Made by a program: the position numbers and the translations under genes. From an uncultured Clostridia bacterium (lineage in GTDB: Bacteria > Bacillota > Clostridia > TANB77 > CAG-508): DNA of 64,000 bases. The stretch is taken from positions 113,557-177,556 of the forward strand of contig CAKPKJ010000005.1 of NCBI GenBank assembly GCA_934167445.1, in the 5' to 3' direction. This document shows positions 36,103-44,496 of this stretch, one piece after another (the stretch's first letter is position 1; each line of letters begins with the position of its first letter). The notes beneath the pieces are model-generated. The model did not search any database. It was given only the letters and a program-made list of their open reading frames with translations, and was not told the DNA's origin.

Positions 36103-37533
36103 TTATTCGTAGTCTTTTCCAATTATTACTACAACATTTACTTTACTAGAATTTGATTCACTATCTTGGACATAACCTGTTCCTATTGTTGTTTTTATAC
36201 TATTTAATATACTGTCTGATGTGCTCTTTTTATTCATAATGACTGTTTTTGATGTTGAGTTTGTACTTCCTGTTCTAGATATTTTAAATCCTGCACCTTC
36301 CAATTGGTCTACAACTTTTTGTAAGTTTGAACTTACTCCACTACCATTTAACACTTCTATTTTTATATTTGATTTACTATTTTCTGCTGTTTGGCTACTT
36401 GTTGTGTTTGATTTTGATGTTTTATTGCTTGATGTTACATTACTTGAATTTGATGTATTTGTTTCTTCTGTTGTATTTCCTTCTTCTACGCCGTCTACAT
36501 CATAAAACATTTTTTGAACCATTTCTTTTGCAGCAACTTTGTCTACTACAAATATACTTACATTATTAGTTTGTTTTAAATTTGGAACTGTTCCTGGTAA
36601 TGAATCTGTTTCTAAATTATCTGTATTAAATTCTACAACATATGGTATATAGTCTTTTGCTGCTTCGAAGTCTATGTTTGTTATTACATTTTCTCCGGCT
36701 ATATCTAAGATTTTACCGATTTTTGTTATGTTTTCTACTTTAGCAGTTTGTTTTATTACTTGCATAATAAATTCTCTTTGTGTTCTCATTCTTCCTAAGT
36801 CATTATCACCATATTCTGTAGGATATGAAGTATTATCATTGTTATGTCTAAATCGAACTAATTGTTCAGCTTTATTTCCATCTAGTTCTTGTTCTCCAGC
36901 TTTTAAATGAATATGCAAATCTTGAGAAGTATCATCATAATTCATATCTATTGGAACATTAAATGTAATACCGCCAATAGCGTCTACTAATTTTATAAAA
37001 GCCTCTGTTTTTACTATTGCATAATATTTTAAATCTAGACCAGTTAAATTATTTACAGCGTCTAAGACGGTTTTAGGATCCTCTTTTCTACTATATAATG
37101 AATTTATTTTCTCGTAAGCTGATGCTTTTGCAGGATTTTTTCCTGTATAACTATCTCTAGGTATTGAAATTAGTGCTGCTTTTTGTGTTTTAGGGTTATA
37201 TGATGCAACCATTATAGTGTCTGTTAATAATGATCCCTCTTCATCTGTACTAATTCCCAATATTAAACATTGAAATTCTCCAACATCTTTTTTGGTATCT
37301 AGTACTGTTGTTAAAACACCTTTAGCTCCTCCTCCATTTTTTTGTACATTATATGCAAAAGCTCCTCCAGCAACTGCTAACACTATTACTATTGCTAACA
37401 ATACTTTTGGCCAAATTTTCTTTTTATTTTTTCCTGTTTTTTTGTTATTTATATTTTTTCCATTTTCGACTTTTTTTCTTGTTTTATTGTTTTGATTATT
37501 ATTTCTTGTTCTTTTGTTCGAACTATTTTTTTC
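36103..37533 (-). CDS. LytR-CpsA-Psr family protein with LytR_C domain
   Basis: 476-aa LCP enzyme, which transfers undecaprenyl-linked wall polymers to peptidoglycan. Long basic N-terminus, membrane helix (VLLAIVIVLAVAGGAFAY), LCP catalytic core with LILGISTDEEGSLLTDTIM, ALISIPRDSYTG, AIGGITFNVP and VRFRHNNDN...GRMRTQREF (conserved Arg and Asp residues), a Thr/Ser/Asn linker, and a C-terminal LytR_C domain (IKIEVLNGSGVSSNLQKV). I start at TTG because TAGGAGTGAG lies before it. First gene of a same-strand run with cvpA upstream. Confidence 0.88.
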   Translation of the reverse strand, partial: EKNSSNKRTRNNNQNNKTRKKVENGKNINNKKTGKNKKKIWPKVLLAIVIVLAVAGGAFAYNVQKNGGGAKGVLTTVLDTKKDVGEFQCLILGISTDEEGSLLTDTIMVASYNPKTQKAALISIPRDSYTGKNPAKASAYEKINSLYSRKEDPKTVLDAVNNLTGLDLKYYAIVKTEAFIKLVDAIGGITFNVPIDMNYDDTSQDLHIHLKAGEQELDGNKAEQLVRFRHNNDNTSYPTEYGDNDLGRMRTQREFIMQVIKQTAKVENITKIGKILDIAGENVITNIDFEAAKDYIPYVVEFNTDNLETDSLPGTVPNLKQTNNVSIFVVDKVAAKEMVQKMFYDVDGVEEGNTTEETNTSNSSNVTSSNKTSKSNTTSSQTAENSKSNIKIEVLNGSGVSSNLQKVVDQLEGAGFKISRTGSTNSTSKTVIMNKKSTSDSILNSIKTTIGTGYVQDSESNSSKVNVVVIIGKDYE

Positions 37534-37604
37534 CAAAATACTCACTCCTAAAATCAATTGTTATTAGTATAGCAAATTTTGTCTAAAAAGGCAATAAAGT
37601 CCGC

Positions 37605-38225
37605 CTAATTTTTCACAAAAAATACATTTAAAATATTATTTTCCATCATTGTTTTAGCTAAGTACGTGTCGTTTATCATTTGTGCTAGTTTAGTTGTAGG
37701 ATTTATTGCTATTCCTAAACTTATTATTAATAGTACTGCATATGTAATTATAATCCCTCTTACAACTCCATATGCTGCTCCGCCTAGTTTATTTACTTGG
37801 TCTAGCACGGGTAATTTAGAAATTGCGTTTGCTACTGTGTTTACTAGCATTAAGCATACTCTAAGGACTAAAAATAGTACTATCATTGTTCCCAAATATA
37901 CTATATTATATGCTAACTCTTTTGAAACTTCTGGTAACATACCGTTTTCTGCACTTTCGACCAAGCTTTTTGTTAAATCATTTTCAAATCCTTTTGTGTT
38001 TACCATTGTTTCTGCATTTTTTTGAATTGTTGCTTGAATTGTTTCATCAACTTGTGTTGTATTAATTATTATATTTCCTATTGGCCTATATAAAACAAAT
38101 GAAATCAATAATGCTAATACAAATGCAAAAAGATGTATTCCTAGTGATATCAGTCCTTTTCTATATCCACCAATTGCAGATAATAAAATGAATACAAGAA
38201 TTATTATATCAATTATGCCCCACAT
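37605..38225 (-). CDS. CvpA-family membrane protein
   Basis: 206-aa protein with four predicted membrane helices; the N-terminus IIDIIILVFILLSAIGGYRKGLI is the family hallmark (colicin V production protein family). In Bacillota the role is unclear, possibly envelope homeostasis. It is followed on the same strand by the LCP gene and preceded by the DUF5711 gene only nine bases away, so the three probably form an operon. Confidence 0.85.
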   Translation of the reverse strand: MWGIIDIIILVFILLSAIGGYRKGLISLGIHLFAFVLALLISFVLYRPIGNIIINTTQVDETIQATIQKNAETMVNTKGFENDLTKSLVESAENGMLPEVSKELAYNIVYLGTMIVLFLVLRVCLMLVNTVANAISKLPVLDQVNKLGGAAYGVVRGIIITYAVLLIISLGIAINPTTKLAQMINDTYLAKTMMENNILNVFFVKN

Positions 38226-38234
38226 AAGAACCCC

Positions 38235-39425
38235 CTATAAATTTATTATTTCTATTTTGTCTCTATATACTATTCCAGCTATATTATTTGATACTACTAC
38301 ATTTGTTATTTCTTGGTTTGCAACATATCTTTTTACTAGCCATCCGCCTGTATTTATAAATTCAATATCTGTTCCAAGGTTTAGTGCAATAATATCTACA
38401 TTTGTAAATATTTCTTTTGCAACATAGTTTACTGTATATTGTTTTGAACTTTTATTGTCGATGTTTGTAATATTTACAACCGAATCAGCTGTAAATAATC
38501 CTGATGATTTTTCTTCTACATAACATATGTTATTATCTATATCAATTGACTGAAATGCAATTTTTTTGTCTTTAGTATCTACTAATGTATTTTCTTGGTC
38601 ATTTTCTATTACTGATATTCCATCTATGTACATACATACTAATTTATTTTTATCTTGATATCTTATGTTTGTTATTAATTTTCCAGTTGCACTTGAATAT
38701 GTTTTTTCTAAATAATCATCTGCATTTTTTTCTGCTTTCTCTATAGATATTATTTTAACATTTGATTGTAGAACTGTTTTAGATGTGTCTATTTCAGCAA
38801 TTGCTAAATATCTGTTGTCATTAGAAATGCTTACATCTATTGCTCTTGTAGTTGATAAATATTGTGTAAACATCGCTTTTCCTGATGGATTATACATTTT
38901 AATAACTGTTTTATTAAGTGTTCCTGTTATTACAACTGCTACATAGCCATTTTTATTTACAAATACTTGTGATATATTCCCCTCTACTGTTGCATCCCAA
39001 CTTACATCTTTATCTGTAATTAGATAAAATTTTTGGCCTCCCTTTTCTGCTATTGCTAAAAATCTATTAGCTGAGCTATATAGTGGGTTTGATATTTGCA
39101 CATCTAATTCTTTTTCCTTACTGCCACTGTTAGAATACACAGTAAATTTAGCTTGATCTAATATTCCAATGTATTTATTAAAAGCATATACATTTGCATT
39201 TTGTCCTTCTTTTAAATCTATTGTTGCAACACTATCTTGTAAAACTTCTTTTCTAAATATAAATTTATCTATCCAGCCTCTTACAGCTTCATTTGTGCAA
39301 TATGTTCCTACAGCAATACCAACAAGTACTATCACGGTTACTACTATAGTAGTTATAATTATTTTCCTTCTATTTATTCTTTTAAATCCTAAATTTGGTT
39401 CATATTCTTTCCAAATATCTTTCAT
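38235..39425 (-). CDS. DUF5711-like membrane-anchored beta-propeller protein
   Basis: 396-aa protein: short cytoplasmic segment (MKDIWKEYEPNLGFKRINRRK), one membrane helix (IIITTIVVTVIVLVGIAVGT), and a long strand-rich extracytoplasmic region with repeating blades such as VDVSISNDNRYLAIAEID and NRFLAIAEKGGQKFYLI. It agrees with the DUF5711 family of Clostridia. Its ATG is preceded by an AGGAGGAAA site. Coupled to cvpA. No enzymatic motif; perhaps a scaffold or sensor for wall synthesis. Confidence 0.75.
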   Translation of the reverse strand: MKDIWKEYEPNLGFKRINRRKIIITTIVVTVIVLVGIAVGTYCTNEAVRGWIDKFIFRKEVLQDSVATIDLKEGQNANVYAFNKYIGILDQAKFTVYSNSGSKEKELDVQISNPLYSSANRFLAIAEKGGQKFYLITDKDVSWDATVEGNISQVFVNKNGYVAVVITGTLNKTVIKMYNPSGKAMFTQYLSTTRAIDVSISNDNRYLAIAEIDTSKTVLQSNVKIISIEKAEKNADDYLEKTYSSATGKLITNIRYQDKNKLVCMYIDGISVIENDQENTLVDTKDKKIAFQSIDIDNNICYVEEKSSGLFTADSVVNITNIDNKSSKQYTVNYVAKEIFTNVDIIALNLGTDIEFINTGGWLVKRYVANQEITNVVVSNNIAGIVYRDKIEIINL

Positions 39426-39585
39426 TTTTTATTTTTTCCTCCTATTAGAGCTTACATTTTTTTATAAAACATAAAACTCAAACCAATTAAAATATAGGCC
39501 TTCTTTTCTTTCGATTTTAGTATCTTAATTTTACTATACGCATAAATAAAAAGCAAGAAAATTTCTTGCTTTTTATTCAGTCTCT

Positions 39586-40465
39586 TTAGTTGTTATTTAT
39601 CCAAGGTTTTACAACCTCTTCTGAAATATTAAGGTTATTGTTTAGGCCTGTTCCGACTTTCATTGGATTTTTAGTTCCGTGGCAATCTGAACCTCCTGAC
39701 ATAAAGACTTTATGTTTTTCACAAAAATCCTCTAATGTTTTAACTTGTTCTTTTGTAAATCTTGGATAATATGTTTCTACACCGTCAATAATATTTGCTT
39801 TAACTAATTCTTCCAAATATTCAATTGGATTATCTAATGAATACAAATATAAATGTGCTAAAAACACTTTTCCTCCTGCCTTTCTTATTTGTCCGCACAA
39901 CTTCTTTAGCATCTGGATATTGTTTTTCAAAACTTCTATATAAAATAAAATTAGGGTTACAAGTACAACTTCTAAAAAATCCTTGTCTTTCGCTCCATTC
40001 AGCATCTGTAAAGAATTTTCTATTTTCCGGATATTTAACAATATCGTCATATATTATTTTAGTTGGCCATTTTATTTTTGCATCATATTTTAATTCTTCT
40101 GTTGTTCTTATATTATTCTTTTTACACAATTGCAAAAGTTCTTCAAATTCCTCTTCATAGCCTTGTTCTTCTCTGTTTTTATCATATGCTTTATCAATCC
40201 ATTTTTGCAATTTTTCTGGGTCAAAGTTATAACCAAGTAATTCTATTTTTGTTCCATTAAATATCGCATTAAATTCTCCACCAACAATTATTCTTCCTGA
40301 AAAATATTTTTCTTTTTCCATATTTTTTAATTTTATATGTGGTAATGCCGTATCGTGGTCTGTAATTGCCAATGTTGTAACTTTTTTCTCTTCTGCTACC
40401 TCTAATAATTTTTCTACCGGCCAAGTTCCATCGGAAAATGTTGTATGTGTGTGTAAATCTACCAT
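39586..40465 (-). CDS. PHP-family phosphoesterase read through one CGG +1 shift
   Basis: Read as one 292-aa protein: 40465-39896, skip the C at 39895, then 39894-39586. Metal ligands of the PHP fold are in VDLHTHTTFSDGTW, AITDHDTALP and, after the shift, FLAHLYLYSLDN and SGGSDCHG; both parts are needed for the active site. This is the YciV/TrpH-type 3',5'-bisphosphate or RNA 5'-phosphate phosphatase family. Around the shift the protein reads AKEVV-GQIRKAGGKVFLAH. In the zero frame the protein would end 21 residues after CGG without the last metal ligands. Confidence 0.82.
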
Positions 40466-40480
40466 AATTTTTCCTCTTTT

Positions 40481-42064
40481 CTATTTTTTTCTTCTTCTAA
40501 CTTGCCATACAACAATACCTGCTAAAATAATTACAGCTGGTACAGTAAATATTATACATTTAATTATTGTATCTTGCTTGTCTGTTGCTGTATATGTTAC
40601 TGTTCCGGTATCTTTTCTTGCTGTTATATCTTCTTCTCTATCAACTAGATATGATATCGAATCCATTACAAGTTCTTTGTTATATCCAAGTTGAACTGCT
40701 GAATATTGTGAGTTTTGGCTTAGTTGATAATCTGTTGCAAAATAGTTTTCTCCATATATTATCAATTTAGATTTTACTGCTTGTTCGTTTGTTTCATCAT
40801 TTGCAGCTTTTATTGTTTTATCTAATTCTGCCCCTACAACAAAACTTCCTGTTTCGTCATTACTTGTTGCTGATGATTGTTGACTATTAAAATCTTTTCT
40901 AAAATATGAACCTGTACTTGTATTTGCTAATTCTGTCTTTGTTACATTTAATTCTGTTAATTTGTCTGAATCAGCTATATTTATTTTTGTTGCATTTATA
41001 AATATTGGGCCTGTTGTATTATATATGCTCTTTGTACTATCTGAATATTGCACTTTTGGAACTATAATATCAGGTGAATTTGACATCATTTTGCTTGAGT
41101 CTGTTTCTCTTATTATTCCTGTTTCAAATGGATTTACACCATATAATGCTAATATTTTATTAACATTTGTTAATTCTTTTGATGCTGTTTGTGCTGCATT
41201 TAACCATAAAATATTTTTTCCTGAATTTATATAGTCTGTTATTGCTGTTGTTGCAACATCATCAAAATCCTTTGAAGGTGTTGTTATTACTAATGTGTCA
41301 CAGTCATCTGGAACTTTTCCACTTGTTAAAATATTTAATGTATCTATTTTATTAATTTCATTTGCTAGTAACATTTTTAAATAAGTCATATTTTGTGATA
41401 GTGAAAAATCACTATATCCTTCTAAGAAGTATACTTTTGGAACTTTATCTGTTGATACAGAAACTATTGCTCCTGTTAGTTTTTGTTCTGCTACACTTAC
41501 TGTTTTTGAAGAAGATGTGTCATAACTTACTAAATCTTGTGATGTTAATACTTTTGATTTTTCTCCACATTCTACAATAATTCCTTGTGTTCCATTTTCT
41601 ATTCCATATTTTTGCGTTAAATCTGGTCTATTATTTGCATCTACTGCTTCTGCTGTAATTTTGTTATTTACTTTATTATATTGTTTTGCTAAATCTAAAT
41701 TAGAATCTGTATCTGTATATCCTACAAAATAAATATTTATAATTTTATCTATATTTTTTACTTTTTCTTTGCTTTCATCTGTTAACGTATATAACTTTTC
41801 TTGAGTAAAATCTAATGGTGTTAAGTTTAGTTTTTGCATACCTAAATTTAATGCCATAAATATTGCAATTAGTGCAACTACTAGTATTGTTGTTTTTGTT
41901 CCATTAATTAACCATTTTTTCTTTATAATTTCTATAAATTTATTTGGTTTTTTATCTTTATTTTTTAAATCTTTTTTGCCTGCTTTATTCTTTTTAGCCT
42001 CAGCTTTTTTAGCCATTTTATCAGCTTTGTTTTTTGCTTTTTGCTCTTTACTTTCTTTTTTCAA
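40481..42064 (-). CDS. GldG-like ABC transporter accessory protein
   Basis: 527-aa protein: a Lys-rich cytoplasmic start, a membrane helix (ILVVALIAIFMALNLGMQ), a long extracytoplasmic region with the GldG/DUF4350-type core (VYFLEGYSDFSLSQNM ... DTLVITTPSKDFDD), and a C-terminal membrane helix before a basic tail (VPAVIILAGIVVWQVRRRKK). It forms a three-gene unit with the permease (13 bases upstream) and the ATPase. Related Gld systems are linked to gliding in Bacteroidota; in Clostridia the substrate is unknown. Confidence 0.8.
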   Translation of the reverse strand: MKKESKEQKAKNKADKMAKKAEAKKNKAGKKDLKNKDKKPNKFIEIIKKKWLINGTKTTILVVALIAIFMALNLGMQKLNLTPLDFTQEKLYTLTDESKEKVKNIDKIINIYFVGYTDTDSNLDLAKQYNKVNNKITAEAVDANNRPDLTQKYGIENGTQGIIVECGEKSKVLTSQDLVSYDTSSSKTVSVAEQKLTGAIVSVSTDKVPKVYFLEGYSDFSLSQNMTYLKMLLANEINKIDTLNILTSGKVPDDCDTLVITTPSKDFDDVATTAITDYINSGKNILWLNAAQTASKELTNVNKILALYGVNPFETGIIRETDSSKMMSNSPDIIVPKVQYSDSTKSIYNTTGPIFINATKINIADSDKLTELNVTKTELANTSTGSYFRKDFNSQQSSATSNDETGSFVVGAELDKTIKAANDETNEQAVKSKLIIYGENYFATDYQLSQNSQYSAVQLGYNKELVMDSISYLVDREEDITARKDTGTVTYTATDKQDTIIKCIIFTVPAVIILAGIVVWQVRRRKK

Positions 42065-42076
42065 TGTTCTTACCTC

Positions 42077-42757
42077 CTATCTTACACTTTTTCTTCTTTG
42101 CATAAATATTACTGTAAGTAATAAGCATAAAACTGTAAAACTTATATACATTACAGTATCTGCAATGTCAATTTGTCCTTCTGGAAATTTAGAAAACATA
42201 TTTATTAATGAGAAATTTGTAAATATGCTATTAAATTGTGGTAAAAACCAAGTTAAAATAAAAAATCCTATTGTAATTACACCTGCAATTATTTGATTTT
42301 CTGTAATGCTTGAAGCAAAAATACCAAATGAGATATAACTCATTGCTAATAATAAAAATCCTAATAATGTAACCAATGCTGTTGTTATATGTGGTTTTCC
42401 AAAGAAACATAGTATTCCAAAATATAAGAATGTACAAATTTCTGTTATTAAAACTATTAATGTTGCTGCTATAAATTTTCCTAATACTAATTTTGTAATA
42501 CTAAGTGGTGATGTCAATAGCAATTGTTCTGTTCCGTTTTTTCTTTCTTCTGCAATTGATTTCATTGTAAGTACAGGTACTATAAATGTTAATATTGTTG
42601 CACCTGAGTAAAATATATATTCAAAGTTTGTGCTTTGATATTTAAAAACATCTACATAGAAAAATATACTAAACATTAGTAAAAATAATCCTATAAACAC
42701 ATATCCTACTGGTGAATAAAAATATGTTTTTAACTCTTTTTTTATGACTGCTAACAT
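42077..42757 (-). CDS. ABC-2 type permease (GldF-like)
   Basis: 226-aa membrane protein with six hydrophobic segments and the EERKNGTEQLLLTSPLSI motif typical of the ABC-2/GldF family. It overlaps the ATPase stop by one base, indicating translational coupling, and so depends on correct decoding of the shifted ATPase frame. Starts MLAVIKKELKTYFYSPVGY, as in GldF permeases. Confidence 0.85.
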   Translation of the reverse strand: MLAVIKKELKTYFYSPVGYVFIGLFLLMFSIFFYVDVFKYQSTNFEYIFYSGATILTFIVPVLTMKSIAEERKNGTEQLLLTSPLSITKLVLGKFIAATLIVLITEICTFLYFGILCFFGKPHITTALVTLLGFLLLAMSYISFGIFASSITENQIIAGVITIGFFILTWFLPQFNSIFTNFSLINMFSKFPEGQIDIADTVMYISFTVLCLLLTVIFMQRRKSVR

Positions 42758-43699
42758 TAGTTTTTACCTCCTTCAATGATTTTCATAAACGCATCTTCTA
42801 ATGTACTATCTGCTTTTTTCATTTCAAATATTGTGATATTTTCTTTTGCAAGCTCTGTAAATAATACTTTTCTTAGATCTACATTTTCTTTTGATTCAAC
42901 CATATATTGTTTTGTTCCATCTTCTAGTTCTTCTATTAGTTCAAATTTTTGTGCACCTTCTATTTTGTCTTTCATATCTTTCATTTTGTCTTCAGGGTCT
43001 TCTACTGTTACATAAATACAATTTTTATTTGATACTTTATTTTCTAAGTTTTCTGGTGTATCTATTGCAACTAGTTTTCCTTTATTTATAATAATTACTT
43101 TATTACAAATTTGACTTACTTCTGATAAAATATGTGAGCTTAAAATTACTGTATGTGTTTTTCCAAGTTCTTTTATTAAATTTCTAATTTCTGTTATTTG
43201 TTTAGGGTCTAATCCAACTGTTGGTTCGTCTAAAATTAATATTTTAGGTGCTCCAACTAGAGCTCCTGCCATACCTGTTCTTTGTTTATATCCTCTTGAA
43301 AGATTTCTAATAAGCTTTTTCTCTACATCTTTCAAACCTGTTTTTTCTATTATTTTTTCTACTTCTTCTTTTCTTGTTTTTCTATCCACTTTCTTTATTT
43401 CTGCCATATATGTAACAAATTCTTTTACTGTTAAATCTGTATAAAGTGGTACTCCTTCTGGCATATAGCCAATTTCTTTTTTTGCTTTCTTTGGTTTTTT
43501 TAACATATCAAAACCATCTACAACAATTTCTCCACTTGTTTGTTCAATAAATCCTGTTAACATATTCATTGTTGTACTTTTTCCCGCACCATTTGGTCCG
43601 TAATAGTCCTACTATTTCGCCCTCTTTAATTGTAAAACTTATGTTGTCTACGGCTGTAAATTTCCCATACTTTTTTGTAACATTTTTTACCTCTATCAC
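42757..43699 (-). CDS. ABC-2 transporter ATPase read through one CGG +1 shift in the P-loop
   Basis: Read as one 313-aa ATPase: GTG at 43699 (GGAGGAATTTTTT upstream) to 43601, skip the C at 43600, then 43599-42757. The zero frame gives VIEVKNVTKKYGKFTAVDNI ... GEIVGLL and then CGG; after +1 it continues GPNGAGKSTTMNMLTG, so the shift falls at the first Gly of Walker A. Downstream are LSRGYKQRTGMAGAL (signature), ILILDEPTVGLDP (Walker B) and SSHILSEV (H-loop). Without the shift the protein lacks its P-loop. It is in an operon with intact permease and GldG-like genes, which argues for function. Confidence 0.88.
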
Positions 43700-43872
43700 A
43701 AAAAATTCCTCCTTTTGTTATATATTAATTTGTTTACAATATTATCATTATATAGATTTAATGTAAAGCGTTTCACAAAAAATTCACATTACGGGTGCTT
43801 GAGTTTCAGGGACTTTAATTTTTACCTTTTGGTATTTTTTCTCTAGTTTTTTCATTAATATTAATTTAGCTA

Positions 43873-43901
43873 TTGACAGTCTAATATTTTTGTGCTATTA
43901 T
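43873..43901 (+). promoter_or_regulatory. tRNA-Arg promoter
   Basis: TTGACA (43873-43878), 17-bp spacer, TATTAT (43896-43901), 21 bases before the tRNA. The upstream stretch 43700-43870 holds no gene I can see. Confidence 0.7.
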
Positions 43902-43922
43902 AATAATTGTCATCCAAGATAT

Positions 43923-43999
<77 letters not shown>

Positions 44000-44008
44000 T
44001 AAACGAAA

Positions 44009-44056
44009 AGTCATACAAGTATTGAAATATCAATGTTTTGTATGACTCTTTTTTTG
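44009..44056 (+). terminator. tRNA-Arg(TCT) terminator, duplicated element
   Basis: AGTCATACAA (44009-44018) pairs with TTGTATGACT (44038-44047), followed by a T-run. The whole segment from the CCA onward is nearly identical to 52621-52671 after the other tRNA-Arg. Confidence 0.8.
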
Positions 44057-44143
44057 TAAAGTAATGCAATGAAATTAATATCCTGCATAATAGTACTTTT
44101 TATCTGCCATATTAATAATATATTAGAAATAACACAAAAAGTA

Positions 44144-44172
44144 TTGTGCATTAACTTGTTTTGTGTTATACT
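44144..44172 (+). promoter_or_regulatory. Promoter of the pseudoknot antitoxin RNA
   Basis: TTGTGC (44144-44149), 17-bp spacer, TATACT (44167-44172), placing the start just before the first repeat. Confidence 0.65.
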
Positions 44173-44178
44173 AATATT

Positions 44179-44320
44179 GTAAAAAATGGAGGACACGACC
44201 TATAGTGTCGATAAATAGGATAGGTTTAACAAATGGATGACACGGCTTGCAGTGTCATAAAATAGGGCAAGCTAAAAAATGTATGTGGGGGCTTTCTTTT
44301 TAGATAGCCCTCATTTTTTA
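44179..44320 (+). ncRNA. Type III antitoxin RNA: two tandem 47-nt pseudoknots plus terminator
   Basis: Each unit has a stem GACAC/GTGTC (44192-44196 with 44205-44209; 44239-44243 with 44252-44256), and its loop pairs with sequence after a linker: ACCTAT with ATAGGT (44198-44203, 44220-44225) and GCTTGC with GCAAGC (44245-44250, 44267-44272). The loop/tail pairs differ between units yet remain complementary, which is covariation within one locus. A strong terminator follows (GGGGGCT 44287-44293, AGCCCTC 44306-44312, then T-run). Tandem pseudoknots, terminator, then a toxin ORF is the layout of ToxIN/CptIN/TenpIN loci. Confidence 0.75.
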
Positions 44321-44335
44321 TTATAGGAGGAATAT

Positions 44336-44431
44336 ATGCAAATTGAAAATGGAAACTTTTATTTAATTAAAAATGCCAATTTTTTTCCTTTTTATAGATA
44401 TGAAAAACATATATATAATGTAATTGCCTAA
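44336..44431 (+). pseudogene. Truncated type III toxin (31 codons)
   Basis: AGGAGG lies before an ATG that opens MQIENGNFYLIKNANFFPFY and stops after 31 codons. The start resembles the N-terminus of ToxN/TenpN-type endoribonucleases (strand then FF-rich helix), whose usual length is about 150-200 aa. The rest has been lost, with the murE promoter beginning six bases later. I infer a dead toxin with its antitoxin retained. Confidence 0.5.
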
Positions 44432-44436
44432 AAGAT

Positions 44437-44465
44437 TTGACATCGCAGTAAGCCTAGCGTATAAT
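44437..44465 (+). promoter_or_regulatory. murE promoter
   Basis: Perfect consensus: TTGACA (44437-44442), 17-bp spacer, TATAAT (44460-44465). Confidence 0.85.
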
Positions 44466-44496
44466 ACAATTGAATAAATTTTAGGAGGCAAAAATT

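Noticed and set aside
44179..44320. Metabolite riboswitch for murE
   Set aside because: The repeats are followed by a terminator, then by a separate short ORF and an independent consensus promoter for murE, so they are unlikely to control murE.
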